NCBI GenBank assembly: GCA_003635265.1
Contig: PYIZ01000010.1
Coordinates: 388,576 to 452,575, forward strand
DNA length: 64,000 nucleotides
Direction of reading: 5' to 3'
Source: Candidatus Poribacteria bacterium
GTDB taxonomy: Bacteria; Poribacteria; WGA-4E; PCPOR2b
Shown here piece by piece: positions 43,436 through 52,425 of this stretch. Position numbers and translations under genes: made by a program. How positions within the stretch are numbered: position 1 is the first letter of the stretch; every line of letters begins with the position of its first letter. Under the pieces are notes generated by a model. The model was not told the origin of the DNA. It worked only from the letters and a program-made list of their open reading frames with translations, and made no database searches.

Positions 43436-45784
43436 ATGAAAGTGATATGCTGGCGAATCGGTTTATTAGCGGGGTTGGTATGCCTCATGCTATCGACTAC
43501 CCCTGCTGCTGCCGAAGAAGATCCGCAACCCACAAAGATGATTGACGAGGCATTACAGATAAAAGAAATCGCGTTTGAAGGGATAGAGGAGGACTCGGAG
43601 GGTCTAATTCGAAGTATCATACAAACCCGCGTTGGCGAGGAGATCTCTCCTTACCAGTTAGCACAGGATGAAAAAAACCTTTATAAGGATACCGGCTTTT
43701 TCGAGGATATTCTCGTTGATGTCGAACCCGCAGAGGGAAGCGGATTAAAGGTTATTTATCGCCTCATCCCAAGACCTAAAATCGAGGGTAACGTCAACAT
43801 CATCGGCAACGAGCAATTGAAATATAAAAAGCTAAAGGACGCAATCAGTCTGAAACCGGGAGAACTCTTCGCTGAATATCGGCTCTGGAAAAGTAAACAG
43901 GAAGTCCTGAAAACGTACAAAGAATCAGGCTACTATCTGGCAGAGGTCCAAACGTATGAAGATATTGACTCGGATACTAACACAATCGCCGTAACATTTG
44001 AAATCACCGAAGGGCAACGGATTAAAGTCGAAGAAATTAACTTTATCGGCAACGATAATCTCTCACCAAAGTCACTGCGCAAGCAGATGAAAACCCGCAC
44101 AGGAAAACATTTTGATGAGCTTTTCTTTGAGGAGGATCTGACCACTTTAGTTCGGTACTACCAAGACACGGGATTCAACCAAGCAAGAATCTCTAAACAT
44201 GAAAAACGATTCTCCGACGATAAAACAGAACTAATGCTCGATATCACTGTTGATGAAGGTCCCCAGTTTATCGTTGGGAAATATACGGTCAACCTCACGC
44301 ACGCCGAAAAACCCGCATTTTCCGAAGAGAAGATTCACGACATGTTAAGCCCGACTGAGGGAGAGATTTTTAATCGCGGGGAGTTCGAGGAGACACTATT
44401 AAAAATCGAGGAAGAATACCAAACCAAAGGATACCTGCTGTCACAAGTGGACGCGAATCCCGACTTTGATGAAGTCAACGGTATTGTGGACCTGACGCTA
44501 AACATCACCGAAGGCGATGTTATCATCATTGGCGACGTGCATATCAACGGTCTAGAAAAAACAAAGGACTACGTCATCCGGCGCGAGCTGGACCAACTAG
44601 ATATCAAGCCCGGAGAATTTTACGATGTGCAGGCACTACGGAAAGCGCGGCAGCGAATCTTTCAGATGGGATCCTTTATTCGCAACGTTCAGTTTGTTCC
44701 GAATAATTCTGAAGGTGCCATCCGGGATCTGATTGTCACCATCACAGAATCACCGCGCACCGGTCTACTCAGTCTCGGTGGAGGGTACGGCACAGAGGGT
44801 GGCATCTTTGGGGTTGCGCAGATTGGTGAAAACAATCTCTGGGGACGCGCCTATCGCATCCATCTGAAAGGCGAGTTAGGCGCTCGCGATCGGCATACCG
44901 GCGAAATTCGCTTCAGTACCCCATGGATTTTGGGAACGCCAACCCGTTTCAGTACTAGCCTATACAACACCCAGCGCACGCATCGATACTACGGTGAAAT
45001 TTTTAGACGGCATGGACGGGACCGATACACCTATAAGCGTGTCGGCGGCTCTCTAACGTTTGGGCGTCCGCTATCCAAAAACACAGACCTATCAATCCGT
45101 CTCAAAAATGAATCTGTTGATGCGGATACCATTGATGTGGAAGGCGAGGCGGTCACGCTGCGAAATCGTCTCACCCGCAGTATAACTTTCAGCCTCTCCA
45201 GAGATACACGCGACTATATGAGAAGTCTTCATGAACCTGTATCCGGCTCACATCACAGCCTCTCTTATGAATATGCCGGTGGATTCTTCGGTGCGGACAA
45301 TAGGTTTCAGAGGTATTCCGCAGATACAAGTTGGTTCTTCTCCAGTTGGTTTAATCACGTCCTAGCGGGCCACGTGCGGGCATCATACCTCAATAGCATA
45401 AGCTCCGATTGGCGACTTGCCTATGAGCGCTACCGGCTCGGTGGAATCGACACAGTCCGTGGTTATGAGGATTTTGAAATCTTTCCCGTTAACGCGAACG
45501 GCAGAATTAACTATAGTGGTGGTAACAAGGTACTCTACGCAAATTTGGAATATCGGATTCCATTTGCAAACCAGCTGACCGGCGTCGTCTTCTTTGATAT
45601 GGGCCAGGTGTGGGATGAAAGTAGGACTAACATCTTCAACGATTTTAAACTCAAGAAAGGCGCGGGTGCCGGCATCCGCTTTGATTTGATGGGCATGTTG
45701 GCACGTGTAGAAGCCGGCTATGGGTTTGATAGACCTGATGGACCCGGATGGAAATTTCACTTCACAATCGGACCGGGCTTTTAG
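43436..45784 (+). CDS. bamA: Outer-membrane protein assembly factor BamA
   Basis: 782 residues. Signal peptide (LLAGLVCLMLSTTPAAAEED), then five POTRA domains (about 40-420) that show the GN-x(6-10)-L motif (GNEQLKYKKLK, GNDNLSPKSLRKQ). A C-terminal 16-strand barrel follows with VRGYED in the usual place of the VRGF lock of loop 6, and the last strand ends in phenylalanine (HFTIGPGF). It inserts barrel proteins such as the porins of this window. Followed by skp and lpxD as in many Gram-negative genomes. Confidence 0.96.
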   Translation: MKVICWRIGLLAGLVCLMLSTTPAAAEEDPQPTKMIDEALQIKEIAFEGIEEDSEGLIRSIIQTRVGEEISPYQLAQDEKNLYKDTGFFEDILVDVEPAEGSGLKVIYRLIPRPKIEGNVNIIGNEQLKYKKLKDAISLKPGELFAEYRLWKSKQEVLKTYKESGYYLAEVQTYEDIDSDTNTIAVTFEITEGQRIKVEEINFIGNDNLSPKSLRKQMKTRTGKHFDELFFEEDLTTLVRYYQDTGFNQARISKHEKRFSDDKTELMLDITVDEGPQFIVGKYTVNLTHAEKPAFSEEKIHDMLSPTEGEIFNRGEFEETLLKIEEEYQTKGYLLSQVDANPDFDEVNGIVDLTLNITEGDVIIIGDVHINGLEKTKDYVIRRELDQLDIKPGEFYDVQALRKARQRIFQMGSFIRNVQFVPNNSEGAIRDLIVTITESPRTGLLSLGGGYGTEGGIFGVAQIGENNLWGRAYRIHLKGELGARDRHTGEIRFSTPWILGTPTRFSTSLYNTQRTHRYYGEIFRRHGRDRYTYKRVGGSLTFGRPLSKNTDLSIRLKNESVDADTIDVEGEAVTLRNRLTRSITFSLSRDTRDYMRSLHEPVSGSHHSLSYEYAGGFFGADNRFQRYSADTSWFFSSWFNHVLAGHVRASYLNSISSDWRLAYERYRLGGIDTVRGYEDFEIFPVNANGRINYSGGNKVLYANLEYRIPFANQLTGVVFFDMGQVWDESRTNIFNDFKLKKGAGAGIRFDLMGMLARVEAGYGFDRPDGPGWKFHFTIGPGF

Positions 45785-45856
45785 CTAAAGTAACGTATTC
45801 GGACATCTAAACTAGCGACGACCACATGTCAGGGGTCTTCACTACACGGAGGTTTT

Positions 45857-46468
45857 ATGACTCGAAATTTGAAGTTTTATCTAGGACTTAGTGTCATCTT
45901 ATTCGGATCGTTTTGTCTCGGTTTTGGTGCTGCGGCACAAAACGATTTTAAGCTAGGCGTTGTTGACACACAAAGGGTATTTGAGAATTTTACAAAAGCT
46001 CAAGAAGCCAATGAGGTGCTGAAAAGAGCCCAAGATAAGTTGACAGGCGAACTCCAAGGCCTTCAGCAAGAAATTGACACGATGGTAGACCGCTTGGAGA
46101 AGCAGAGACTGTTTCTTGAGGCTCCCGAAACTCAGAGACTGGAAGCCGATATACGTCTCAAAGGGCAAGCGCTCCAACAGAGATTGGAAGATGGTCAAGA
46201 GCAAATTCTGGCGAAACGTGAGGAATTGCTCGCGCCGCTAACACAGGAAATAGAAAGCCTGCTTCAACAAGTCGGTGAGAGTGAAGGATTTAGCCTTATC
46301 CTTGAGAAACGTCTGGTGACACTTTATGTTGATCCAAAGTACGATTTGACCGAGAGAGTCCTCAAGTTGCTGAACGACACATACGAAAAAGAACAATCGA
46401 AGGACGCTCAACAATCGGCGCCTCCCCCTGAAACAGAGACAGGAAAGGAAGGGGAAAAGAATAACTAA
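45857..46468 (+). CDS. skp: OmpH/Skp family periplasmic chaperone
   Basis: 203 residues with a signal peptide (FYLGLSVILFGSFCLGFGAAA) and KLGVVDTQRVFENFTKAQEA, then a long alpha-helical hairpin, LTGELQGLQQEIDTMVDRLE, characteristic of Skp tentacles. The C-terminal 30 residues are acidic and Gln/Pro-rich. It carries unfolded barrel proteins to BamA, whose gene lies just upstream. Confidence 0.92.
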   Translation: MTRNLKFYLGLSVILFGSFCLGFGAAAQNDFKLGVVDTQRVFENFTKAQEANEVLKRAQDKLTGELQGLQQEIDTMVDRLEKQRLFLEAPETQRLEADIRLKGQALQQRLEDGQEQILAKREELLAPLTQEIESLLQQVGESEGFSLILEKRLVTLYVDPKYDLTERVLKLLNDTYEKEQSKDAQQSAPPPETETGKEGEKNN

Positions 46469-46538
46469 TGATCGTCCGTTAGCTCCAGTACCGGAGAAAA
46501 CCGGCTGATGCCACAGGGCGGTCTACCCTCAAGCAATT

Positions 46539-47603
46539 ATGGTAAAAACACTGAAAGAGATTAGTGAATTAATCGATGGGGAGTTATTAGGGGACGGCGA
46601 GGTCGAGATTATCGGCGTCTCCGGGATTAAAGAGGCGAGAGAGCATGAACTTACGTTTGTCGCCAACTCAAAGTACCTGCGCGAAATAGAACGCACACAA
46701 GCTTCTGCGATTATCGTTGGTCAGGACATCCCCTACGACGGCATACCGCTTATACGCGTTGACAATCCGTATTTTGCCTTTGTCAAAGTCCTAGAGTTGT
46801 TTGCATGGCGCAAACGGAAAACGACGTACGGCATTCATGAAACGGCAATTATCGGCGAAAATGTCCAGATCGGCGAGATGGTCTCCATTCAAGCCTACAC
46901 GTATATTGGCGATAATGTCCAAATCGGCGACGGGACAATTATCAGTCCCTTTGTGTATATCGGCGATGATACCAAAATTGGTAATGAAACCCTCATCTAT
47001 CCCAATGTAACAATCCGTGAGGATGTCGAGATCGGCGATCGGGTCATCCTGCACTGCGGGGTTGTCATCGGCAGCGATGGCTTCGGATTCGCTTCGGTCA
47101 GTGACCGTCACCACAAAATACCACAAATCGGCACGGTAATCATCGAAGATGATGTCGAAATTGGTGCAAACACAACCGTTGACCGCGCCACGATGACCAA
47201 CGGTGCAACAATCATCAAACGAGGCACAAAACTCGATAACCTCATACAGATTGCACACAATGTGGTAATTGGTGAAGATTGCTGCATCGCCGCGCAGACC
47301 GGCATCGCAGGAAGTGCCGAACTGAAAGACCGCGTGACGATGGCAGGACACTCCGGAGCCGTTGGGCATATCACCATTGGGGAAGATAGCACCGTTTTCG
47401 CCAAATCAGCGGTGACCAAAGATCTACCCGCAGGAAGTTACGTATCCGGTTTCCCCGCAGAAAACCATGCACACCAACTGCGTGTCCAAGCCTCTCTACG
47501 CCGAATGCCAGAAATGTTGCAAGCGTTTTCACGGCTGCAAGAGCGTGTCGCTCAACTGGAAGCGCAACTTAATGAAAACGACGAAAAATCCGATGATTCG
47601 TAG
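46539..47603 (+). CDS. lpxD: UDP-3-O-(3-hydroxymyristoyl)glucosamine N-acyltransferase
   Basis: 354-residue lipid A enzyme. An N-terminal uridine-binding domain (LTFVANSKYLREIERTQASA) precedes a left-handed beta helix of many hexapeptide repeats (IGENVQIGEMVSIQAYTYIG), with the catalytic His area GHSGAVGHITIGE. A C-terminal helix with LQERVAQLEAQLNE follows. It shows that this organism makes lipid A. Third gene of the bamA-skp-lpxD set. Confidence 0.96.
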   Translation: MVKTLKEISELIDGELLGDGEVEIIGVSGIKEAREHELTFVANSKYLREIERTQASAIIVGQDIPYDGIPLIRVDNPYFAFVKVLELFAWRKRKTTYGIHETAIIGENVQIGEMVSIQAYTYIGDNVQIGDGTIISPFVYIGDDTKIGNETLIYPNVTIREDVEIGDRVILHCGVVIGSDGFGFASVSDRHHKIPQIGTVIIEDDVEIGANTTVDRATMTNGATIIKRGTKLDNLIQIAHNVVIGEDCCIAAQTGIAGSAELKDRVTMAGHSGAVGHITIGEDSTVFAKSAVTKDLPAGSYVSGFPAENHAHQLRVQASLRRMPEMLQAFSRLQERVAQLEAQLNENDEKSDDS

Positions 47604-47807
47604 CGTTGTAACGTAGGGCTTCGGCTGCTGGAGCTCCGGCCCCACACCAATACCATTCCATTTCATGCCATACTCAACGAGTCTGCGGATTTCCCACCTA
47701 CCCAACGTTACCCATCCATGGGAGTCAATCCTCACCTAAGAGATATAAGAAGAACACTATCAAACAATGCTATACACCTTTAGCCTGAAAAAGAAAGGAA
47801 GCCAACC

Positions 47808-48788
47808 ATGATAAAATGCGCACTCATCAGCGGTAGGGGTATGGGCTTGATGCACGGCGGAAACTTCCATAGCCATCCCGACGCCGAGGTTGTCGCTGTC
47901 TGCGACATGGACCCCGAACTACTCGCGGCAGCTACAGAACAATTCGGTGTTCCCGGATATTCAAGCATTGAAGAACTGCTCGCTAACTGCGATGTGGACC
48001 TGATGCTACTGATCGTCAATGAAACCCGACGGATCCCGCCTCTGCGGCAGCTGCTTGCAGCAGGTCAGAATGTGTTCACCGAGAAACCGCTCTGCGGTCT
48101 GGAGGGACAGTTTCGCGTCAGAGAGGAGGACCTCCCCATCGCAGCAGCAGCAATCTCTGAGTGGCGAGATTCAGGTCTAAAATTCGGTATCGACTTCAAC
48201 TATCGCTTCATGACCCATTTCCGGAAACTTCATGATGATGTAGCCGAAGGGCGATTGGGTAAAATACGGATGGTGCGCGCCCGAGCACATTTCAACTGCT
48301 GGTCACACGTTATTGACCAGATCCTCTGGAGCATGGGACGCCCCGAATGGGTCAGCGTCATGGGTGATCCAAGTGACGAGGGCGGTTGGCAGCGCATGAT
48401 TCACATGGAGTGGGCAAACGGTGTAATTGGTTCGTTGGCTGGAAGTAACCTATGGGGTTACGACGACCATCCACTGCGCATCATGATTGTCGGTGACGAA
48501 CGTTATGCCGAAGCGCGTGGTTTAGAGGGGTGGTATCGTCGGCGCGAAGCCAACACTTCTGAAGATGAAGAGCTTTGGGTAAACGAGGACGAGAACAGCT
48601 ATCAGACATCCTTCCCCCGCATGGCTGACGGCGTAATCAAAGCGATGCAGGCAAACGAATCGTTCCCGGCAGATGGGGAAGCCGCATGGAATGAACTGGT
48701 TTTCGAGGGTGCAGTCCATCGGTCGGCATCAAACAACGGTGAGCGCGTGTGGTTGGCTGATGTGGAAAAAGCAGCGATGAGTTCATAA
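47808..48788 (+). CDS. Gfo/Idh/MocA family oxidoreductase
   Basis: 326 residues. The Rossmann start is CALISGRGMGLMHGGNFHSH, not the standard GxGxxG, followed by VVAVCDMDPELL. NVFTEKPLCGLEG holds the catalytic Lys and the substrate part has SHVIDQILWSMGRPEWVSVMG. AGAAAGGAAGCCAACC precedes the ATG. It stands alone after 200 bp of non-coding DNA behind lpxD. Substrate unknown. Confidence 0.88.
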   Translation: MIKCALISGRGMGLMHGGNFHSHPDAEVVAVCDMDPELLAAATEQFGVPGYSSIEELLANCDVDLMLLIVNETRRIPPLRQLLAAGQNVFTEKPLCGLEGQFRVREEDLPIAAAAISEWRDSGLKFGIDFNYRFMTHFRKLHDDVAEGRLGKIRMVRARAHFNCWSHVIDQILWSMGRPEWVSVMGDPSDEGGWQRMIHMEWANGVIGSLAGSNLWGYDDHPLRIMIVGDERYAEARGLEGWYRRREANTSEDEELWVNEDENSYQTSFPRMADGVIKAMQANESFPADGEAAWNELVFEGAVHRSASNNGERVWLADVEKAAMSS

Positions 48789-48849
48789 GTTCATTAGTTC
48801 ATTAATGAACTATGGTAGATTATAGAATTAATTAGACATTGTGAACGAG

Positions 48850-48945
48850 CCCCGATAAATCAGGGTTTACGGAGCTACGGCACACGGCACCCCGATGAAT
48901 CCCCGATGAATCGGGACAGGCGGGATTCAAAGCAATGTGCCTACT
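48850..48945. repeat. Degenerate copy of the CCCCGATAAATC element
   Basis: GCCCCGATAAATCAGGG, then CCCCGATGAATC twice and GGGACAGGCGGGATTCAAAGC, matching parts of 4165-4270. The space between two convergent genes (48789-49012) otherwise shows only the ATTCATTAATGAAC palindrome at its start. Confidence 0.6.
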
Positions 48946-49012
48946 ACTTTTAATGTATAGTTGTTTTTAGAATTCACTATAATTACACCCCGCTTTGTCC
49001 TTCGCTTTAAGA

Positions 49013-50125
49013 TTACCCGTTCAAACGTTTGATGAGCGGATGACGCCGGTCCTCCAATGGAAGGTAGGCTCTTGCCTTAGTAAAATGGGACTCATAGACG
49101 GCACTGACACACTCCAAAGAGGTCAGGGCGTTGGAGCCACCCAGCTCCGGCTGCCGGTTTTCACGGATCGCGTCTATCATATCCCGCACACTCCAAATTG
49201 AATGCCTACTCGACCATGAACGGCCGTCGATGACAAAGACCTCTTCGGGAAGTAGGATACGCTTCCATTGGGGCGTGTGGGCAGCAAACGAAACGTCAAA
49301 GGGGCAATGCCACATTTCATCTACCCCAGTTTGAGGATTTGGCTTAATCATGAGCTGCCCTTCGCGCCCTAAAATGTGGGGTCCCATCATCCATCCCTGT
49401 AGCGGGTCACGGCAATAGAGTTCAACCAAACCACTCGCACCCCGCTTGCCACCGAGATGAATCATCATTATGTCGCCTGCCACCATTCCGTTGTCGCGCC
49501 GATCCGTCTTGCACAACTCGCTGCTGTGCATGATATCCTCAACACCGACCGAGTGTCCTCGATAGGTAGCCTGTGCGTGAACCCACTCGATACCGTCCAT
49601 GAAGAAATCCATCTCATCAAAGTAATGGACGCCCATCTCCATCAACTCAAATCCTGCTTCACGTCCTTTGCCCACCTCGCGGATAGAACGAAATTCGCCA
49701 ATTCGCCCCGATTCAATCCACTCCTTCGCGTGACGAAATAACGGCGTGAATCGATATTGATGACTTACCGCAAGCCGCACCCCTGCTTCCTTACAAGCTG
49801 TGACCATCCGATCGGCATTTTCCAGGTCGGTGGAAAGCGGCTTTTCGCTTAATACATTAATACCAGCTTCCGCAGCAGCAATCGCAACCGGCGCGTGCAA
49901 CGGCGCATGGGTGCAAACACTGACGACATCCAGCCTTTCCTTTTTAAACATCTCTTGGAACTCAGTATAACGATTGGACACCGCATACTCCTCCGCTCGC
50001 GCATTGAGCGCCTCAGGCTGAATATCGCATAAGGCGACAAGCTCTACATCTTTCAGGTTTGCGTATGCCGTTGCATGACTCCGGCTGATACCACCGCAGC
50101 CAACAATTCCTGCGCGTAATGTCAT
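49013..50125 (-). CDS. Gfo/Idh/MocA family oxidoreductase
   Basis: 370 residues from the ATG at 50125 (GGGAGG seven bases upstream). Motifs: AGIVGCGGISRSHATAY, VLSEKPLSTDLENADRM and EMGVHYFDEMDFF. The C-terminal part is longer than in the other three family members of this window and includes a dehydrogenase domain with CRDPLQGWMMGPHILGREGQ. It may be cotranscribed behind the small gene at 50507 and the ceramidase-like gene. Confidence 0.9.
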   Translation of the reverse strand: MTLRAGIVGCGGISRSHATAYANLKDVELVALCDIQPEALNARAEEYAVSNRYTEFQEMFKKERLDVVSVCTHAPLHAPVAIAAAEAGINVLSEKPLSTDLENADRMVTACKEAGVRLAVSHQYRFTPLFRHAKEWIESGRIGEFRSIREVGKGREAGFELMEMGVHYFDEMDFFMDGIEWVHAQATYRGHSVGVEDIMHSSELCKTDRRDNGMVAGDIMMIHLGGKRGASGLVELYCRDPLQGWMMGPHILGREGQLMIKPNPQTGVDEMWHCPFDVSFAAHTPQWKRILLPEEVFVIDGRSWSSRHSIWSVRDMIDAIRENRQPELGGSNALTSLECVSAVYESHFTKARAYLPLEDRRHPLIKRLNG

Positions 50126-50171
50126 AGGTATGCCTCCCTTCCCGTTCTTGATGAGTGCAATTGGGGTACGG

Positions 50172-50507
50172 TTACTGCGGTTGCGTTGACTCCGTCCCTT
50201 CAACAGTTACCTTTGTCACAACGTTACGTGGTGGGTTTGCGCTGCGACTTGGAAAATCTTTAATGGTTTCATTAATGAGATCTTTGATCACTTCTCTGGT
50301 GTGTTCAAAGGGGATACACTCCAAAACGATGAGCGACTGGTCCGGGTTGACCGGTTTCTCGTAATGTAACCCATATTGAATCCCCATTTGTCTCAGCTCA
50401 GGCTCTACCTGCATTGAAATGAGCCGCTGTTCCTGCGGCGTAACTAACGCGCTATCAACGAAAAAATGGGTGTGAATCCACGCTTCTTTTTCATCAATGA
50501 TTTTCAT
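50172..50507 (-). CDS. Small conserved protein of unknown function
   Basis: 111 residues from the ATG at 50507 with AAGGAAG upstream. IIDEKEAWIHTHFFVDSALV, EQRLISMQVEPELRQMGIQ and ECIPFEHTREVIKDLINETI suggest a ferredoxin-like alpha/beta fold, but I do not recognise a family. No membrane segment, no metal motif. It lies between the ceramidase-like gene (101 nt upstream) and a Gfo/Idh gene. Confidence 0.6.
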   Translation of the reverse strand: MKIIDEKEAWIHTHFFVDSALVTPQEQRLISMQVEPELRQMGIQYGLHYEKPVNPDQSLIVLECIPFEHTREVIKDLINETIKDFPSRSANPPRNVVTKVTVEGTESTQPQ

Positions 50508-50608
50508 TGATTTCTTCCTTTCCTCGCACCACTTGGAAAATCCTATCGCACAGTGGCTCTGATTCCTAGACACCACCACTCGTGGAAAGCCTACCCTCCG
50601 GAAATATC

Positions 50609-52018
50609 TCAACTACCGAAAACCTCATGAAGTACTTCAGTTGCCGCACCAACCACCATCTTCAGCGCCTCCGGCTCTAACTTCGCCCAAAATCGTGTCT
50701 CGACCTCATGCCCACCACGAGGAAACGCATCAGGAATAGGTAGGTAGCCGACATAGTGGCTTGTGCAATGCGCGATATACGTCGGATAGGTCGGAGATGC
50801 CATCTTGAGCTGCAGCTGCCCTTCGACAAACGGCTCGCCCGGCAGACCGACAAACGCTGTTTTTCCCACGCGAAGCACCTGTATCTCGTAATCTAAATCC
50901 GGTGCTCGCTTTTTTCGCAGGTGCACGCTCAAGATAGACCCCGCCCTTATCCACTCCGAGTCAATCTGATTCGGAGTCTCCTCCGACCATTTCGGTTGTG
51001 GATTTTCCTCCAAAATCTTTTGCGACCGCGCAAGCAACTCCGGCTCAACGTCACGAATAGGTAGCTTCACCCGCCGCACTTTCCAATCTAGGGACACATC
51101 TCCCTCGTAGGGCAAATTTTCAATCACTGCCTGAGTTGTTTTGGCGAGGAGACTCCCCATGCGTTGGTGGTCAGGAACGTAATCTGGATTGAATGGATCC
51201 CACGGATTGATGTTGCCACAGCAGCCGTTGAGAACGAGTGGCACACAACCACCGCCGAAGGTTTCACGCATCGCGTCCGACCACGCTCCGGGCCAGTCTG
51301 CGGAGACAATCGGTCTTGGAAAGATGTTCACCGGGTGGCAGGTATGATGCAGCAACATCGCAAGCATCTCCACCGAATCCGTCTGGAAGCACATCACACC
51401 GACCTCCGGATCAATCGGTCCCTCCATATAACGAATATAAGCAGGTCCCAACGGATTTTCCCATTTTGAACCCGGCATACGGACCTTGTCGTCATTCATG
51501 ATTGCCCTTCGGTTAAAGGCAACCCGCCCTTCAACTCCGCTGCCGACCCGGAGTTGAACCGGTTGCAAAGCGCTATTTGCCCTTTTTATCGCCTCAACGA
51601 TCCGTTCAAACGCAAAATCGAAGTATCGCGGATCACCGCCACGCAGCCATTCCATCTCCGGTGGTGTCTCTTGAAAACTCTCATCGAACATAAAATGTCC
51701 CAGCGACGGTGCGGAATGCGTCTGCGTCACATGTACCATGACGGCTTCGGGGGCAAGACCGCATTCATCTGCAACTGCACGGCGAATTTTTTCCGTCCAC
51801 TCCTCCGTAATGATGGTGAGATCCAGACTGACAAAGCAGATTTTCTTTTCGCCGTTTTCCAATACCAGCACTCTAGCATAGAGTGGGTCGTAAACGTACT
51901 GAGCAGGTCGAAAAGATCCAACGGCTCCGGCGAGATGGATATCGGTCTGTGGGGTTATGTCAATTTGGGCTGCGCCAGCGTGAAGGCGATTGGATCTGGT
52001 GGGGCTTTGATGTGCCAT
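50609..52018 (-). CDS. Neutral/alkaline ceramidase N-terminal-domain-like protein
   Basis: 469 residues. AGAAQIDITPQTDIHLAGAV, then DPLYARVLVLENGEKKICFV, THTHSAP-like TQTHSAPSLG, HHTCHPVNIF and SADWPGAWSDAM belong to the Ceramidase_alk N-terminal type, a zinc amidohydrolase fold. In true ceramidases the nucleophilic serine lies in a GDVSPN motif; here the place reads CCGNINPWDP, so a Ser is missing and ceramide may not be the substrate. No signal peptide is seen, unlike secreted ceramidases. Such proteins are abundant in sponge-associated and planctomycete-like bacteria. Confidence 0.8.
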   Translation of the reverse strand: MAHQSPTRSNRLHAGAAQIDITPQTDIHLAGAVGSFRPAQYVYDPLYARVLVLENGEKKICFVSLDLTIITEEWTEKIRRAVADECGLAPEAVMVHVTQTHSAPSLGHFMFDESFQETPPEMEWLRGGDPRYFDFAFERIVEAIKRANSALQPVQLRVGSGVEGRVAFNRRAIMNDDKVRMPGSKWENPLGPAYIRYMEGPIDPEVGVMCFQTDSVEMLAMLLHHTCHPVNIFPRPIVSADWPGAWSDAMRETFGGGCVPLVLNGCCGNINPWDPFNPDYVPDHQRMGSLLAKTTQAVIENLPYEGDVSLDWKVRRVKLPIRDVEPELLARSQKILEENPQPKWSEETPNQIDSEWIRAGSILSVHLRKKRAPDLDYEIQVLRVGKTAFVGLPGEPFVEGQLQLKMASPTYPTYIAHCTSHYVGYLPIPDAFPRGGHEVETRFWAKLEPEALKMVVGAATEVLHEVFGS

Positions 52019-52425
52019 TGATGATACGCTCCTCCCTAAAACTTCCGTAGTCGATATTGAACAACGCTGATTATATCATCCCAACTAAGACAAGAGAAAC
52101 AAAATCCTCACATGGTATGTCGCCAAGGTATAAATCTCGACACACAGGTAGAAAATCCGGTCTACCGGAGCTGTAATCCACACCCGTAGGACGGACATTC
52201 CCGTCTATCACAGCCCCAAAGGGGCGACGGGTGTATAGAGTATTGGCAACCCAGAGACCCAAAACGCCAGAGGAGCGATAGGTGGCAGCTTGCATCTTTT
52301 GGCAGCAGCGGTAGATCTGATTTAGGGTGGCTACGGTGGATAGACGGTATGGGCAGGTTAGTTACAAAACGGCGCCGGGAAAAGCAGGGCAGAATCAAGG
52401 GAGGCAAATCACCAATTTGCGATGC
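52019..52425. other. Intergenic region with an AGCCCC element
   Basis: 407 bp with no gene seen; contains the two-unit element at 52212-52289 and CCCGTAGGACGGACATTCCC before it. Confidence 0.55.
52212..52289. repeat. AGCCCC element, second copy
   Basis: Unit 1 AGCCCCAAAGGGGCGACGGG at 52212, continuing TGTATAGAG; unit 2, more diverged, from 52263 (CCAGAGGAGCGATAGGTGGC). The spacing of 51 nt equals that of 33970-34050. The linker TATTGGCAACCCA(G) also matches ATCGGCAAACCAAC. Confidence 0.7.
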
